A stretch of DNA of 64,000 bases from Aquimarina spongiae (lineage in GTDB: Bacteria; Bacteroidota; Bacteroidia; Flavobacteriales; Flavobacteriaceae), in contig NZ_FQYP01000001.1 in the NCBI RefSeq assembly GCF_900141785.1, forward strand, positions 248,001 to 312,000, given 5' to 3'. Positions 18,080 through 28,011 of the stretch are shown here, in pieces (the stretch's first letter is position 1; every line of letters begins with the position of its first letter). Under the pieces are notes generated by a model, which was given only the letters and a program-made list of their open reading frames with translations, had not been told where the DNA came from and ran no database searches. The position numbers and the translations under genes are program-made.

Positions 18080-19396
18080 ATGGGGACTTTTCAGATAGAA
18101 GGAGGGCATCAGCTTAAAGGAGAAATTACACCTCAAGGAGCTAAAAATGAAGCCCTGCAAATTCTTTGTGCAGTATTACTAACTCCAGATAAGGTAACAA
18201 TATCCAATATACCAGATATTCGAGATGTGAATAAACTGATCGAAATCCTTAGGAATCTAGGGGTTAAAATTCAAAAACTGGATAAAGGTACGTATACTTT
18301 TAAAAGTGATGATTTAAACCTGGATTATCTAGAAAGTGAACGGTTTAAGAAGGAGGGGAGTGGACTTCGAGGATCTATCATGATTGTTGGCCCACTTTTG
18401 GCAAGATTTGGAAAAGGATATATTCCTCGCCCTGGTGGTGATAAAATTGGTCGAAGACGACTAGACACCCACTTTGAAGGTTTTATCAATCTAGGAGCAA
18501 AATTCCGCTATAATAAGGAAGAACGTTTTTATGGTGTAGAAGCGCCAGAGGGGTTAACGGGTACGTATATGTTGCTGGATGAAGCCTCGGTTACTGGTAC
18601 TGCTAATATTGTAATGGCGGCAGTACTGGCCAAAGGAACGACTACGATATATAATGCTGCTTGTGAACCCTATTTACAGCAATTGTGTAAGATGCTCAAT
18701 AGAATGGGTGCAAAGATCTCTGGAATTGGATCTAATTTGTTATCTATAGAAGGAGTAGATGCACTAGGAGGATGTGAGCATAGAGTATTGCCGGATATGA
18801 TCGAGATCGGATCATGGATTGGATTGGCAGCGATGACCAAGAGTGAAATTACTATCAAAAATGTAAGCTGGGAAAATCTAGGGATTATTCCAAATACATT
18901 CAGAAAGCTGGGGATTACAGTAGAGAAATCTGGGGATGATATTTATATTCCTGCGCATAAAGACGGATATCAAATCGAAAGTTATATCGATGGTTCTTTT
19001 ATGACCATAGCAGATGCTCCATGGCCTGGCTTTACACCAGATCTTTTGAGTATTGTTTTGGTGGTTGCTACTCAGGCCAGAGGAGAGGTAATGGTACACC
19101 AAAAAATGTTTGAAAGCCGTTTGTTTTTTGTAGACAAACTTATTGATATGGGGGCTAAGATCATTTTATGTGACCCTCATAGAGCAACTATTATTGGTCA
19201 TGATTTTAAATCTACTTTGAAGGCTACTACAATGGTTTCTCCAGATATTAGAGCTGGTATCTCTCTATTAATAGCTGCACTTAGCGCAAAAGGTACCTCT
19301 ACAATTCATAATATTGAACAAATAGATAGGGGATACGAAAATATAGATGAACGTTTACGAGCTATTGGAGCCAAGATCATTAGGGTGCAAGCCTAA
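18080..19396 (+). CDS. murA: UDP-N-acetylglucosamine 1-carboxyvinyltransferase, Asp at the catalytic Cys site
   Basis: MurA adds enolpyruvate from PEP to UDP-GlcNAc, the first committed step of peptidoglycan synthesis. The 438-residue protein has the family layout of two inside-out alpha/beta domains. Conserved K22-N23 (AKNEALQIL) and loop RPGGDKIGRRRLDTHFEG are present. Where most MurA enzymes carry the catalytic Cys in that loop (GGC in E. coli), this one has Asp121 (codon GAT at 18440-18442). Enzymes with Asp at this place are active but not alkylated by fosfomycin. Ends just before a strong terminator. Confidence 0.97.
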   Translation: MGTFQIEGGHQLKGEITPQGAKNEALQILCAVLLTPDKVTISNIPDIRDVNKLIEILRNLGVKIQKLDKGTYTFKSDDLNLDYLESERFKKEGSGLRGSIMIVGPLLARFGKGYIPRPGGDKIGRRRLDTHFEGFINLGAKFRYNKEERFYGVEAPEGLTGTYMLLDEASVTGTANIVMAAVLAKGTTTIYNAACEPYLQQLCKMLNRMGAKISGIGSNLLSIEGVDALGGCEHRVLPDMIEIGSWIGLAAMTKSEITIKNVSWENLGIIPNTFRKLGITVEKSGDDIYIPAHKDGYQIESYIDGSFMTIADAPWPGFTPDLLSIVLVVATQARGEVMVHQKMFESRLFFVDKLIDMGAKIILCDPHRATIIGHDFKSTLKATTMVSPDIRAGISLLIAALSAKGTSTIHNIEQIDRGYENIDERLRAIGAKIIRVQA

Positions 19397-19414
19397 TTTT
19401 ATATATCACTAAAC

Positions 19415-19447
19415 AAAAATGCCATTACATTTGTAATGGCATTTTTT
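19415..19447. terminator. Bidirectional terminator between murA and the SLATT gene
   Basis: AATGCCATTACA and TGTAATGGCATT make a perfect stem with a TT loop, flanked by A and T runs. It lies between two convergent genes and can serve both. Confidence 0.9.
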
Positions 19448-19452
19448 GTATG

Positions 19453-20007
19453 TTATTTCGCAAGATGATGTTCAACTCCGTTATATTTTTTTATAGTTTT
19501 AATGGAGATCGGTATAGAGTTTTTTCGAATATCATCCCATTTTATTTTTAATCGCTTGATTTCATTCTGTACGTGTTCTTGATCTTTGGATTCAAAGGTG
19601 AGTAAAAACTCAAACTCTTTACGAATTGCAGCGTATTCATTACCAGAATTATGATACTGATTCGCAATTTCCGGTAATTTTAAAAAAGCAAGAACACTGG
19701 TCAAAATAGTGGCAATAAGACTGATCAATCCTGTTAGGATCACCAGGAGTTTTTCATTACTGTCTTGTCCAAGTGAAGCAAAAATACTGGACCCCACAAT
19801 TGCAGATAATACCGCAGATAAAATTCCAATATTTCTATGCTTTCTTCGAGTCGATTCGGCCATGGATAGATGGCATTTTAGAAGAATTTGGGCATCTACT
19901 ACCCAATTTGTGATTAAATCACGCTGTTCTTGAGTCATGGATTTGATATTTTCTAGATAATCTGATTTTGAAAAAGAAAAACAAATTTGTTCATCATCAA
20001 ATGACAA
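19453..20007 (-). CDS. Orphan SLATT-domain protein with two membrane helices
   Basis: The 184-residue protein has a basic N-terminal helix (ESTRRKHRN) just before two predicted membrane helices, ILSAVLSAIVGSSIFASL and LLVILTGLISLIATILTSV. The segment PEIANQYHNSGNEYAAIRKEFEFLL follows. This is the pattern of SLATT domains, thought to be pore-forming effectors paired with nucleotide-sensing or nucleotide-making partners in defence systems. No such partner is next to it; neighbours are murA and a histidine kinase. The start is TTG (no ATG before residue 24); a TACTTTTG box at 20041-20048 would put the transcript start about 27 nt upstream. Confidence 0.75.
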   Translation of the reverse strand: MSFDDEQICFSFSKSDYLENIKSMTQEQRDLITNWVVDAQILLKCHLSMAESTRRKHRNIGILSAVLSAIVGSSIFASLGQDSNEKLLVILTGLISLIATILTSVLAFLKLPEIANQYHNSGNEYAAIRKEFEFLLTFESKDQEHVQNEIKRLKIKWDDIRKNSIPISIKTIKKYNGVEHHLAK

Positions 20008-20169
20008 CAGCTAGTTTTAAGAGCTGGTTTTTTATTACTTCAAAAGTACGAGTATCCTAAAGACGAGATTAAAAGTATAAAAATATTCTAAACTACCTTT
20101 TATTTTGAGGGAGATAATGAGTACGCGCCGAATTTAAAAAAAGACAGTTCTTAGTATATAGACAAAGCA

Positions 20170-22056
20170 TTACTCTGTATCATAAGGGATTGTAAAGTAA
20201 AAAGTAGATCCTTTATTTTTTTTGCTCTCCACCCAAATTTCTCCATCCAGCATTTCTACATATGCTTTGGCGATAGACAACCCTATTCCTGCACCTTCTA
20301 ATGCATATCGATCCTCGATGTCTGCTTGTACAAAGCGATCAAAAATAGCTTTTTGTCTGTCTTTGGATATTCCAATGCCCGTGTCCTTTACATAGAATTC
20401 TAGATGATTATCTTTTAATTGATATCCAAAATCGATAGCTCCTTTATTGGTGTATTTAATGGCATTTTTAACCAGATTGGTTAATATCGCATTGAATTTT
20501 TCCTTATCCGTATGTACAGTAGCCTCATCGTCGCTTAGTCCATTGTTCAATGATAATTTAATATTTTTACTGTCAGTTTCGGGAGTGAAAAATTGATAAA
20601 GATATTCTGTTTGATCGTTGATGTTGACTTGTGTATGGTATAACTTTACCTGATCTGCTTCAATTTTGGAAATATCGATAATGTCTTTAATGATGTTCAG
20701 CATTCTCGCACCACTTTCCTCTATGAGATCCAGATAGAGCTGCTGTTCATCTCCAGTAAGTTTCGGTTCTTTTAATAGTTCTGCCAATCCCATAATACCA
20801 TTCATTGGTGTTCGTATTTCATGGCTCATATTTGCCAGAAATGCAGATTTAAGGCGATCGCTTTCTTCAGCTTTTTCCTTTAGTCGACTTAACTCAAGTT
20901 CGTATAGCTTTATTTCGGTAATATCAGTGATCGTTCCTACATATCCGATGATCTCTTGTTCATCATTGTATTCTGGAATGGCTTGTCCTAATACCCAAGT
21001 AACAGTGCCATCTTCACTAAGAAATCGATATTCTGCCTGAGAATTTTCTCCTTTGCCAGCGGCATCGTACCAACCTTTTTTAAGTTTCTTTCTATCTTCA
21101 GGATGCACTGCTTTAAGCCATCCATCATATGAGGCTTCCTCTTGTGACAACCCAGAGATAGAACACCATTTCGGATTTACAAAAGAAGTTTTTCCATCTG
21201 CTTTGGTAATGAAAATACCAACAGGAACAAGATTGGTTAATGTGTGATATCTATTTTCGCTAAGTTGTATTGCTTTTTCTGCTACCTCAAACTTTTGTTT
21301 ATAGGTAAGTGAGTGATAGACGTCTTTAAAACTAAGATAACTGGATTGATAAGTTTCTTTTTCAAAATATTTAAGGTATATAGAAAAAAGAATACTGTAA
21401 AAAATACCCATAAAGACCTTAGACACCAGGCCAGAATATAAAATCCTCATGACATCTTCAAAAAACCAAAAAGAGCCTAACGAGAAGAAAACAGCGTCAA
21501 AACTCAATACCAAAGTCATGGTAAAAAAGATCCTCAAAAATAAGGATGATATGTACTTGGATATGAATTCAAATAGGAAAATAATCAAAATTGAATCGAC
21601 AAACAGAATGGCTGTTCCTACAAACAACACAAATACATTGGTGTAGAAAAACTCTGTCGATATATCAAAGGGATTATAACTATATGCTCCTTCTATATTC
21701 CAACGAAAAGACAATAGTAAAAAGGATAATAAAAGATTGGCAACCACTAGCGCATAGATAAGTCTTCTGGTGGTAATAGCATCTTCTTTTATATAGGTCA
21801 TGAGAACCGCAAACAAGGTCGCAGAAAATAATACCGAAGATCCTGGAGAAATTACCAGGGTTTCTGAAATCTCAAAGTAAAGAGTACTGGCTAGAAATAC
21901 CTGAATGAACTGAAAAAGCCCTAATGAAGTGAATAGTAATCCTAACCCCATTATTGTCCGTAGTCTAAATAGTAGTAGAATTAATGAGGCTACTATTATA
22001 CCTTGAAATAAAAAAATTGATATTTGATGGTAGTTGATTGCGTCCATAAAATCCAT
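20170..22056 (-). CDS. Membrane sensor histidine kinase, 7TM-PAS-HisKA-HATPase
   Basis: A 628-residue sensor. Residues 1-235 hold about seven hydrophobic helices, resembling the VUT/queuosine-transporter-like or 7TM receptor input modules. One PAS domain (about 265-385) contains HPEDRKKLKKGW and GYVGTITDITE. The HisKA box is ANMSHEIRTPMNGIMGL, with the phosphorylated His, and the ATPase domain has NLVKNAIKYTNKG, DTGIGISKDR and GAGIGLSIAKAYVE. No response regulator gene is adjacent, so its partner is encoded elsewhere. It is divergent from the Crp/Fnr gene across 238 bp. Confidence 0.9.
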   Translation of the reverse strand: MDFMDAINYHQISIFLFQGIIVASLILLLFRLRTIMGLGLLFTSLGLFQFIQVFLASTLYFEISETLVISPGSSVLFSATLFAVLMTYIKEDAITTRRLIYALVVANLLLSFLLLSFRWNIEGAYSYNPFDISTEFFYTNVFVLFVGTAILFVDSILIIFLFEFISKYISSLFLRIFFTMTLVLSFDAVFFSLGSFWFFEDVMRILYSGLVSKVFMGIFYSILFSIYLKYFEKETYQSSYLSFKDVYHSLTYKQKFEVAEKAIQLSENRYHTLTNLVPVGIFITKADGKTSFVNPKWCSISGLSQEEASYDGWLKAVHPEDRKKLKKGWYDAAGKGENSQAEYRFLSEDGTVTWVLGQAIPEYNDEQEIIGYVGTITDITEIKLYELELSRLKEKAEESDRLKSAFLANMSHEIRTPMNGIMGLAELLKEPKLTGDEQQLYLDLIEESGARMLNIIKDIIDISKIEADQVKLYHTQVNINDQTEYLYQFFTPETDSKNIKLSLNNGLSDDEATVHTDKEKFNAILTNLVKNAIKYTNKGAIDFGYQLKDNHLEFYVKDTGIGISKDRQKAIFDRFVQADIEDRYALEGAGIGLSIAKAYVEMLDGEIWVESKKNKGSTFYFTIPYDTE

Positions 22057-22294
22057 CCATTTAAACGGATAGGGGTATGCATTAGATCATGTTTACACTT
22101 AATAAAATTTGATGTCTTACGGATTAGACAATCAAAAGTTAAGTTTTTTTTCCGGGATAACCTCAATATTTTGAGGTATTCTACAAATTGTCAGGTATTA
22201 AGGGGCAGAGAATAAGGAGTGATTACAAAAGTAGACAGGCTTCTTTTGCATTTAAAGAAATATTTCGTTTTTTAGTCAAAAACCTAGGTGAACT

Positions 22295-22867
22295 TTGGAG
22301 GACTTAAAAAAAACGATACGATCATATTCTGAGGTAAGTAATTCGGATATGGAATTTGGTCTTCGGTTTTACAAAAAACGAACCTTTAAAAAAGGCGACT
22401 TTCTGTTGAAACCAGGACAGTACATCGAGCATTTTTATTTCATGAAGCAGGGGTGTGTTTCCTATTACACTATAGAAAATGGTACTAGCCAGGTTATGGA
22501 ATTTTATACAGAAGGTTATTTTTTTACTGACCTATACGCTTATATTCAGGAAATACCATCAGCATCTTATTTGGAAGCTTTGGAAGATGTAACTGTATAT
22601 TCGATTACCAAAGCAGATGTCCAAAAAGTATTCGATCACTCTCATCAATTAGAACGTTTCGGTAGATTATCTATGCAAAGAACATTTGTTATCAATTTTC
22701 AACGAATTAATGATCTTAGAAATCTTTCTAACCAAGAACGATACTTGCAATTGCTAAAGAAACGTCCCGAGCTTTTTCAAAGAGTTCCACAATACCTGAT
22801 AGCTTCTTATCTTGGGATAACACCTGTAGGGTTATCAAAGATCCGTAAAAGATTAAGTGAGAAATAG
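22295..22867 (+). CDS. Crp/Fnr family transcription regulator
   Basis: The 190-residue protein has an N-terminal cyclic-nucleotide-binding-like barrel (KKGDFLLKPGQYIEHFYFMKQG) and a C-terminal winged helix with the recognition part IASYLGITPVGLSKIRKRL. It lacks the cysteines expected of an Fe-S Fnr. The start is TTG (22295); a stop lies immediately upstream at 22289, and the first ATG (residue 20) would cut the barrel. It precedes the catabolic cluster by 155 bp in the same direction and is a candidate regulator of it, which is inferred only from position. Confidence 0.88.
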   Translation: MEDLKKTIRSYSEVSNSDMEFGLRFYKKRTFKKGDFLLKPGQYIEHFYFMKQGCVSYYTIENGTSQVMEFYTEGYFFTDLYAYIQEIPSASYLEALEDVTVYSITKADVQKVFDHSHQLERFGRLSMQRTFVINFQRINDLRNLSNQERYLQLLKKRPELFQRVPQYLIASYLGITPVGLSKIRKRLSEK

Positions 22868-23022
22868 GTAACTATCACCTTTTATAATGAATGTTTTATT
22901 TCTAATAAAAGTTAATACAATTCTAAAATATCGTATTTATTAAACTGGTTTAATAAGAAATTGTCAAATATTCACGAAATTTATTGTGTAGTTAATAACC
23001 GACAGTTTAAAAGTATTACGAT

Positions 23023-24837
23023 ATGGCCGCACAATATATTGATTTTGAAACTTTAAAATATTTTTTATACGATTTGCATGGATTAGAAGATGTTCTGGAA
23101 CAAGAGCGTTTTGTTGATCATGACAAAGAATCGTTGGATCTTTTTTTAGAATCGGTAAAAGAATTTTCTGACCGAGAATTATTTCCTTACTTCAAGGAAA
23201 TGGATGAGAAACCTGCTTACCATAAAGATGGTGCTGTTCATGTACATGAACAGGTAGGTGTGATGATGAAAAAGGGAGGAGAAATGGGATTGATCTCTGG
23301 TACCTTTGATTATGATGATGGTGGGTTGCAATTGCCTATGATGGTCTATACAGCCTCAGCATTTATTCAAGATGCTGCTAATAATCATCTACCAGGCTAT
23401 GTAGGGTTAACCTTAGGTTCTGCTGAATTAATTATACACTTCGCAAATGAAGAACTTAAAAGTACCTATGTACCCAAAATGTTATCCGGAGATTGGGGCG
23501 GTACCATGTGTCTTACCGAACCGCAGGCCGGGAGTTCATTATCTGATGTTGTAACAAAGGCAACACCAACCGACGAAGGATATTATAAGATTTCTGGACA
23601 AAAGATTTTTATTTCAGGAGGAGATCACCAATATGCGGATAATTTTGTACACTTGGTGTTAGCCCGTATCGAAGGAGCTCCAGCTGGAACCAAAGGGATT
23701 TCGTTATTCGTAGTGCCTAAAAAACGTCCAGATGGTAGTGGTGGATTAACACCCAATGATGTTACTACCGTTGCTGATTTTCAAAAACTTGGGCAAAGAG
23801 GATATTGTACCACCCACCTTGGATTTGGGGATACTGATGATTGTAGAGGATGGTTGGTAGGAGAAGCTCATCAAGGATTAAAATATATGTTTTTGATGAT
23901 GAATGGAGCACGAATAGCGGTAGGTAGAGGAGCAGCAGCTATAGCCACTGCAGCTTATCACGCATCTCTTCAATATGCAAAAGAGCGTCCACAAGGACGT
24001 AAACTCACAAGTGCAGGTAAAAAAGACTTGGATCAGGGTCAAACTTTGATTATCAATCACCCAGATGTACGTAGAATGCTATTGCTTCAGAAAACAATTT
24101 CGGAAGGCTCTTTAAGTTTAGTACTATTAGCTTCAAAATATTATGACTTAAAAGAAACCGTAAAAGACCCTAAAGAAAAAGAGAAGTACAGTCTTTTACT
24201 AGAGTTGATTATTCCTATGGTAAAGACATATCCTTCGGATATGGGAGCGCATGCGGTTTCCAATGGATTACAAGTGTTGGGCGGATATGGTTTCTGTACC
24301 GATTTTATACTACAACAGTATTATCGAGATATTCGGATTTTTCCAATATATGAAGGTACTACAGGTATTCAGTCTTTAGATCTCTTAGGTCGAAAATTAA
24401 TCATGGAAAACGGTAAGGCTCTAGAATACCTTACTGCAGAAGTAATGCAGACTATTCAAAATGCTTCAAATTATGATGAGCTACGACCTTATGCAGGAAA
24501 ACTGGGAGAAAAATTGCAGTTAGCACAAAAGGTGATTACATTTTTAACAGGATTTGCCCAGAAAGGCGATTTTGAACGCTTTTTGGCCGATGCCACACCT
24601 TTTATGGAGTTCTTGAGTACGATAACTATGAGCTGGTTATGGTTGGATATAGGAACTCACGCTAAGAAAACATTGGTTACCGGACAAAAAACATATAGTG
24701 AAGACTTTTATGAAAGTAAGATTCATGCTATGAAATTCTATTTTAAATATGAATTGCCTAAAGTGAATGGTCTTGCCGAAATTTTGACGGACGAAGAGTC
24801 ACTTACCATAACAGGAGAGAAAGAAATTTTTCACTAA
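23023..24837 (+). CDS. Acyl-CoA dehydrogenase, large form (DmdC-like)
   Basis: A 604-residue FAD enzyme, longer than the usual 380-400 because of extra N- and C-terminal parts as in the DmdC/AidB-related group. Seen: MCLTEPQAGSSLSDVVTKA and ISGQKIFISGGDH (FAD and substrate region), GARIAVGRGAAA, VLGGYGFC and the catalytic Glu in IYEGTTGIQSLDLLGRK. It makes 2-enoyl-CoA from an acyl-CoA whose chain is unknown. First of the catabolic run; GTTAATAAC at 22991-22999 lies just upstream. Confidence 0.9.
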   Translation: MAAQYIDFETLKYFLYDLHGLEDVLEQERFVDHDKESLDLFLESVKEFSDRELFPYFKEMDEKPAYHKDGAVHVHEQVGVMMKKGGEMGLISGTFDYDDGGLQLPMMVYTASAFIQDAANNHLPGYVGLTLGSAELIIHFANEELKSTYVPKMLSGDWGGTMCLTEPQAGSSLSDVVTKATPTDEGYYKISGQKIFISGGDHQYADNFVHLVLARIEGAPAGTKGISLFVVPKKRPDGSGGLTPNDVTTVADFQKLGQRGYCTTHLGFGDTDDCRGWLVGEAHQGLKYMFLMMNGARIAVGRGAAAIATAAYHASLQYAKERPQGRKLTSAGKKDLDQGQTLIINHPDVRRMLLLQKTISEGSLSLVLLASKYYDLKETVKDPKEKEKYSLLLELIIPMVKTYPSDMGAHAVSNGLQVLGGYGFCTDFILQQYYRDIRIFPIYEGTTGIQSLDLLGRKLIMENGKALEYLTAEVMQTIQNASNYDELRPYAGKLGEKLQLAQKVITFLTGFAQKGDFERFLADATPFMEFLSTITMSWLWLDIGTHAKKTLVTGQKTYSEDFYESKIHAMKFYFKYELPKVNGLAEILTDEESLTITGEKEIFH

Positions 24838-24878
24838 AAATATTTTAACTCTACACATTTTAAACAACTAATCAATTT

Positions 24879-25655
24879 ATGAGTAGTATACAACCCTTAT
24901 TTGACCTTTCTAATAAGGTCGCTATTATCACGGGATCAAGTAAAGGAATTGGAAAATCGATAGCCAAAGGATTGGCAGAACATGGAGCAAGCGTAATCAT
25001 CAGTAGTAGGAGCCAGGAAGCGGTAGATGAGGTGGCAGAGGAATTCAAAAAAGAAGGTTTGGAAGCCACTGGAATTGCTTGTCATATCGGAAAAGCTGAT
25101 CAACGGGAGAATTTGGTTCAAAAGACAATAGAACAATATGGAGGAGTGGATATATTGGTCAATAATGCAGCGATAAATCCGATTTATGGCCCTCTTGAAG
25201 ACGCAGAAGAAGGAGTATTCGATAAAATCATGGATGTCAATGTAAAAGCGCCATGGATGTTGTCAAACCTTGCACTTCCATCAATGCAAAAACGAGGAGG
25301 AGGAAGCATCATCAACATTGCCTCTGTAGAGGCGCTTCATCCCGGAGCAGGACTTGGATTATACAGTACGAGTAAAGCAGCTTTACTAATGCTTACCAAA
25401 AATCAGGCTAAAGAATGGGGTAAATACGGTGTGCGAGCAAATGTGGTTTGTCCTGGGCTTATAAAAACAAAATTTAGTGCAGCCCTTTGGCAGAATGAAC
25501 AATTACTTCAGAAGATAGAAAAGACATTGCCTTCTGCAAGAATGGGAATGCCCGATGAGATGGCAGGGATAGCCTGTTTGTTAGCATCAGATGCTGGAGC
25601 GTATATGACAGGTGGGGTGTATAATGCAGATGGAGGGTATATGATAGCAGGATAA
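24879..25655 (+). CDS. Short-chain dehydrogenase/reductase (SDR)
   Basis: The 258-residue classical SDR has the cofactor motif TGSSKGIGKSIAKG at residues 18-31, the NNA motif in ILVNNAAINP, and catalytic Ser and YxxxK in NIASVEALHPGAGLGLYSTSKAALL. It ends with TGGVYNADGGYM. Serine after the first Gly and Lys in SSKGIG lean towards NADPH. In the run, it would oxidise or reduce a hydroxyacyl-CoA or a ketone; the substrate is not known. Distance to the previous gene is 41 bp. Confidence 0.9.
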   Translation: MSSIQPLFDLSNKVAIITGSSKGIGKSIAKGLAEHGASVIISSRSQEAVDEVAEEFKKEGLEATGIACHIGKADQRENLVQKTIEQYGGVDILVNNAAINPIYGPLEDAEEGVFDKIMDVNVKAPWMLSNLALPSMQKRGGGSIINIASVEALHPGAGLGLYSTSKAALLMLTKNQAKEWGKYGVRANVVCPGLIKTKFSAALWQNEQLLQKIEKTLPSARMGMPDEMAGIACLLASDAGAYMTGGVYNADGGYMIAG

Positions 25656-25700
25656 AAGTTTGTCCACCATCAAATACTCTTCTTTTAAATAATTTCACTA

Positions 25701-26924
25701 ATGAATTTTGAATACTCAGAAAATATAATTGCCCTTCAAGAAAAGTTAAATGCTTTTTTTGAGGAACATATACTCCCCGTAGAAAAGGAAGTGACCGCTT
25801 TTAATTATGATCCAAAAAATCTTTGGCAGCGATGGCCGGGAATGGAACCGTTGAAGGAAAAAGCTAAGGAAGCAGGTCTATGGAATCTTTTCTTACCAAA
25901 AAGCTACAAAGAACTAAGCCCAGGACTAACGAATCTTGAATACGCTCCTTTGGCAGAGATCATGGGACGTGTATTGTGGTCCTCAGAGGTGTTTAATTGT
26001 AATGCGCCGGATACCGGTAACATGGAGGTGCTGGCCAAATATGGAACCAAAGAACAGCAAGAACAATGGCTGCAACCTTTGATGAATGGTGATATTCGTT
26101 CTGCATTTTTGATGACAGAACCTCAGGTAGCGTCATCGGATGCTACAAATATCGAAACTTCGATCACTAGAGATGGAGATCATTATGTGATTAATGGTCG
26201 TAAATGGTGGTCGTCAGGAGGGATGGACCCACATTGTAAGATCGCCATTGTGATGGGTAAAACCGATCCAAATGCGGCGCGCCATCTACAACAAAGTATG
26301 ATTTTGGTACCTATGGATACTCCAGGACTTAAAGTGATACGACCGTTATCTGTCTTTGGATTTTATGATTCTCCAGAAGGGCATGCCGAAATAGTGTTAG
26401 ATAATGTACGTGTATCTAAAGAAAACCTGATACTAGGAGAAGGAAGAGGTTTTGAAATTGCACAAGGTCGTTTGGGACCGGGACGTATTCATCATTGTAT
26501 GCGTTTGATTGGGATGGCACAAAGATCTTTAGAATTGATGTCTGAACGTGCCGCAGAACGTATTGCTTTTGGTAAAACTTTTAAGGATTTCAGCAGTATT
26601 CGACAAGAAATAGCATTGTCTCAGTGTGAAATAGAACAAGCTCGTTTACTTACGCTTTCCGCAGCAGACAAAATGGATCGAGAAGGTAATAAAACCTCAA
26701 AGGATTTGATAGCAATGATTAAGATTGTAGCTCCTAATATGGCACTCAATGTGATTGATAGGGCAATGCAAATACATGGAGGTAAAGGAGTGGGGCCGGA
26801 TACTCCGTTGGCACATTTCTTTGTTGCAGCTCGTATGTTACGTCTGGCCGATGGCCCTGATGAAGTTCATATGTATCAATTAGGAACAAGTATCATTAAG
26901 AAGTATACAAAGACTTCAATTTAA
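25701..26924 (+). CDS. Acyl-CoA dehydrogenase of the ACAD10/ACAD11/LvaC type
   Basis: A 407-residue flavoprotein with [30 protein letters not shown] and [18 protein letters not shown]. Near the C-terminus is [11 protein letters not shown] (residues 380-390). At the place of the catalytic Glu of ordinary acyl-CoA dehydrogenases (YEG) it has Asp384 in ADG. This signature is shared with human ACAD10/ACAD11 and bacterial LvaC, which act on 4-phosphoacyl-CoAs, removing phosphate to give 2-enoyl-CoA. The kinase needed to make such substrates is encoded 26 bp downstream. The match to the subgroup is direct; the substrate is inferred. Confidence 0.88.
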   Translation: MNFEYSENIIALQEKLNAFFEEHILPVEKEVTAFNYDPKNLWQRWPGMEPLKEKAKEAGLWNLFLPKSYKELSPGLTNLEYAPLAEIMGRVLWSSEVFNCNAPDTGNMEVLAKYGTKEQQEQWLQPLMNGDIRSAFLMTEPQVASSDATNIETSITRDGDHYVINGRKWWSSGGMDPHCKIAIVMGKTDPNAARHLQQSMILVPMDTPGLKVIRPLSVFGFYDSPEGHAEIVLDNVRVSKENLILGEGRGFEIAQGRLGPGRIHHCMRLIGMAQRSLELMSERAAERIAFGKTFKDFSSIRQEIALSQCEIEQARLLTLSAADKMDREGNKTSKDLIAMIKIVAPNMALNVIDRAMQIHGGKGVGPDTPLAHFFVAARMLRLADGPDEVHMYQLGTSIIKKYTKTSI

Positions 26925-26950
26925 AATTTTAGCGATAAACCCACCAAAAT

Positions 26951-28003
26951 ATGCAAAACGTACGTAAAGGCGAAGAACTTAATGAAAAGGAGTTAAAAGC
27001 TTTTCTGCAAAAAGAAGAATTGATCAACGATAATACTAGTGATTGGAAAGTGACTCAGTTTACTCATGGGTATTCCAATCTGACGTATTTAATAGAGATT
27101 GAAAATAAAGAATATGTACTGCGAAGACCTCCATTTGGAGCGATAAAGAGAGGTCATGATATGGGGCGAGAGTTTAAGGTACAATCCGGTATTCAAAAAG
27201 CTTTTCCAAAGGTGCCTCATATGTATGCGTATACAGAAGATGAGACTATTCTTGGCTGTCCCTTTTATATAATGGAAAAGGTTGATGGTATTATTCTGAA
27301 TGTAAAGGAGACGAAAAAAAGAAATGTATCTGCCGATGAGTTCAAAACCATAGCCAACGCTTGGTTAGATACATTTGTGGCATTACATAATGTAGATTAT
27401 AAAGAAGCTTCACTAGAGGATTTAGGAAAACCCGAAGGTTATGTAGAACGGCAGGTTTCGAACTGGGGTAAACAATATCTTAAAGCTGCTACAGACGATG
27501 TCCCTGCTGCAGAAAAAGTAATGAAATGGATGCAGGAACATCAACCCAAAACCTACGCACACAGCTTGGTGCACAACGATTTTAAATACGATAATGTAGT
27601 TTTTAAGGATGATAGCTGGACAGAAGTAAATGCGGTATTGGATTGGGAAATGGCAACCCTAGGAGATCCTATGATGGATTTGGGTACGTCGCTTGGATAT
27701 TGGACTATGGCTAGTGACCACCCCTTTGTACAGCAAGGAATTCCATCTCCAACCATAATGGAGGGAAACCCAGGGCGAAGTGAAATTGTAGAACTATATG
27801 CACAAAAGAGCGGTAGACAAATTGATCATTTGGTTTTCTATTATGTATTTGGTTTATTCAAAATTGCGGTGATTGCTCAGCAAATCTACTATCGATACAG
27901 TAAGGGACTCACTACGGATCCTCGCTTTGCACAATTGAATAAGGCTGCAGAGTTGTTATGTAACCTCTCGTTACAGGCCATTCAGAAGAACAAAATAGAT
28001 TAA
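26951..28003 (+). CDS. APH-family phosphotransferase (ACAD10/11-kinase or LvaA type)
   Basis: A 350-residue kinase with the aminoglycoside-phosphotransferase fold. Seen: GYSNLTYLIEIENKEYVLRRPPFG (nucleotide-binding lobe), GCPFYIMEKVDG (hinge), the catalytic loop LVHNDFKYDNVVF with the HND triplet, and the metal-binding VLDWEMATLGDPMMDLG. This form is the one fused to dehydrogenase domains in animal ACAD10/11 and separate in LvaA, where it phosphorylates the hydroxyl of 4-hydroxyacyl-CoA. It is not an antibiotic-resistance gene by context. Adjacent to its likely dehydrogenase partner. Confidence 0.88.
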   Translation: MQNVRKGEELNEKELKAFLQKEELINDNTSDWKVTQFTHGYSNLTYLIEIENKEYVLRRPPFGAIKRGHDMGREFKVQSGIQKAFPKVPHMYAYTEDETILGCPFYIMEKVDGIILNVKETKKRNVSADEFKTIANAWLDTFVALHNVDYKEASLEDLGKPEGYVERQVSNWGKQYLKAATDDVPAAEKVMKWMQEHQPKTYAHSLVHNDFKYDNVVFKDDSWTEVNAVLDWEMATLGDPMMDLGTSLGYWTMASDHPFVQQGIPSPTIMEGNPGRSEIVELYAQKSGRQIDHLVFYYVFGLFKIAVIAQQIYYRYSKGLTTDPRFAQLNKAAELLCNLSLQAIQKNKID

Positions 28004-28011
28004 AAAGTAAT

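Noticed and set aside
26951-28003. Aminoglycoside resistance gene
   Set aside because: The fold is shared, but motifs and operon context match the acyl-CoA-linked APH kinases.
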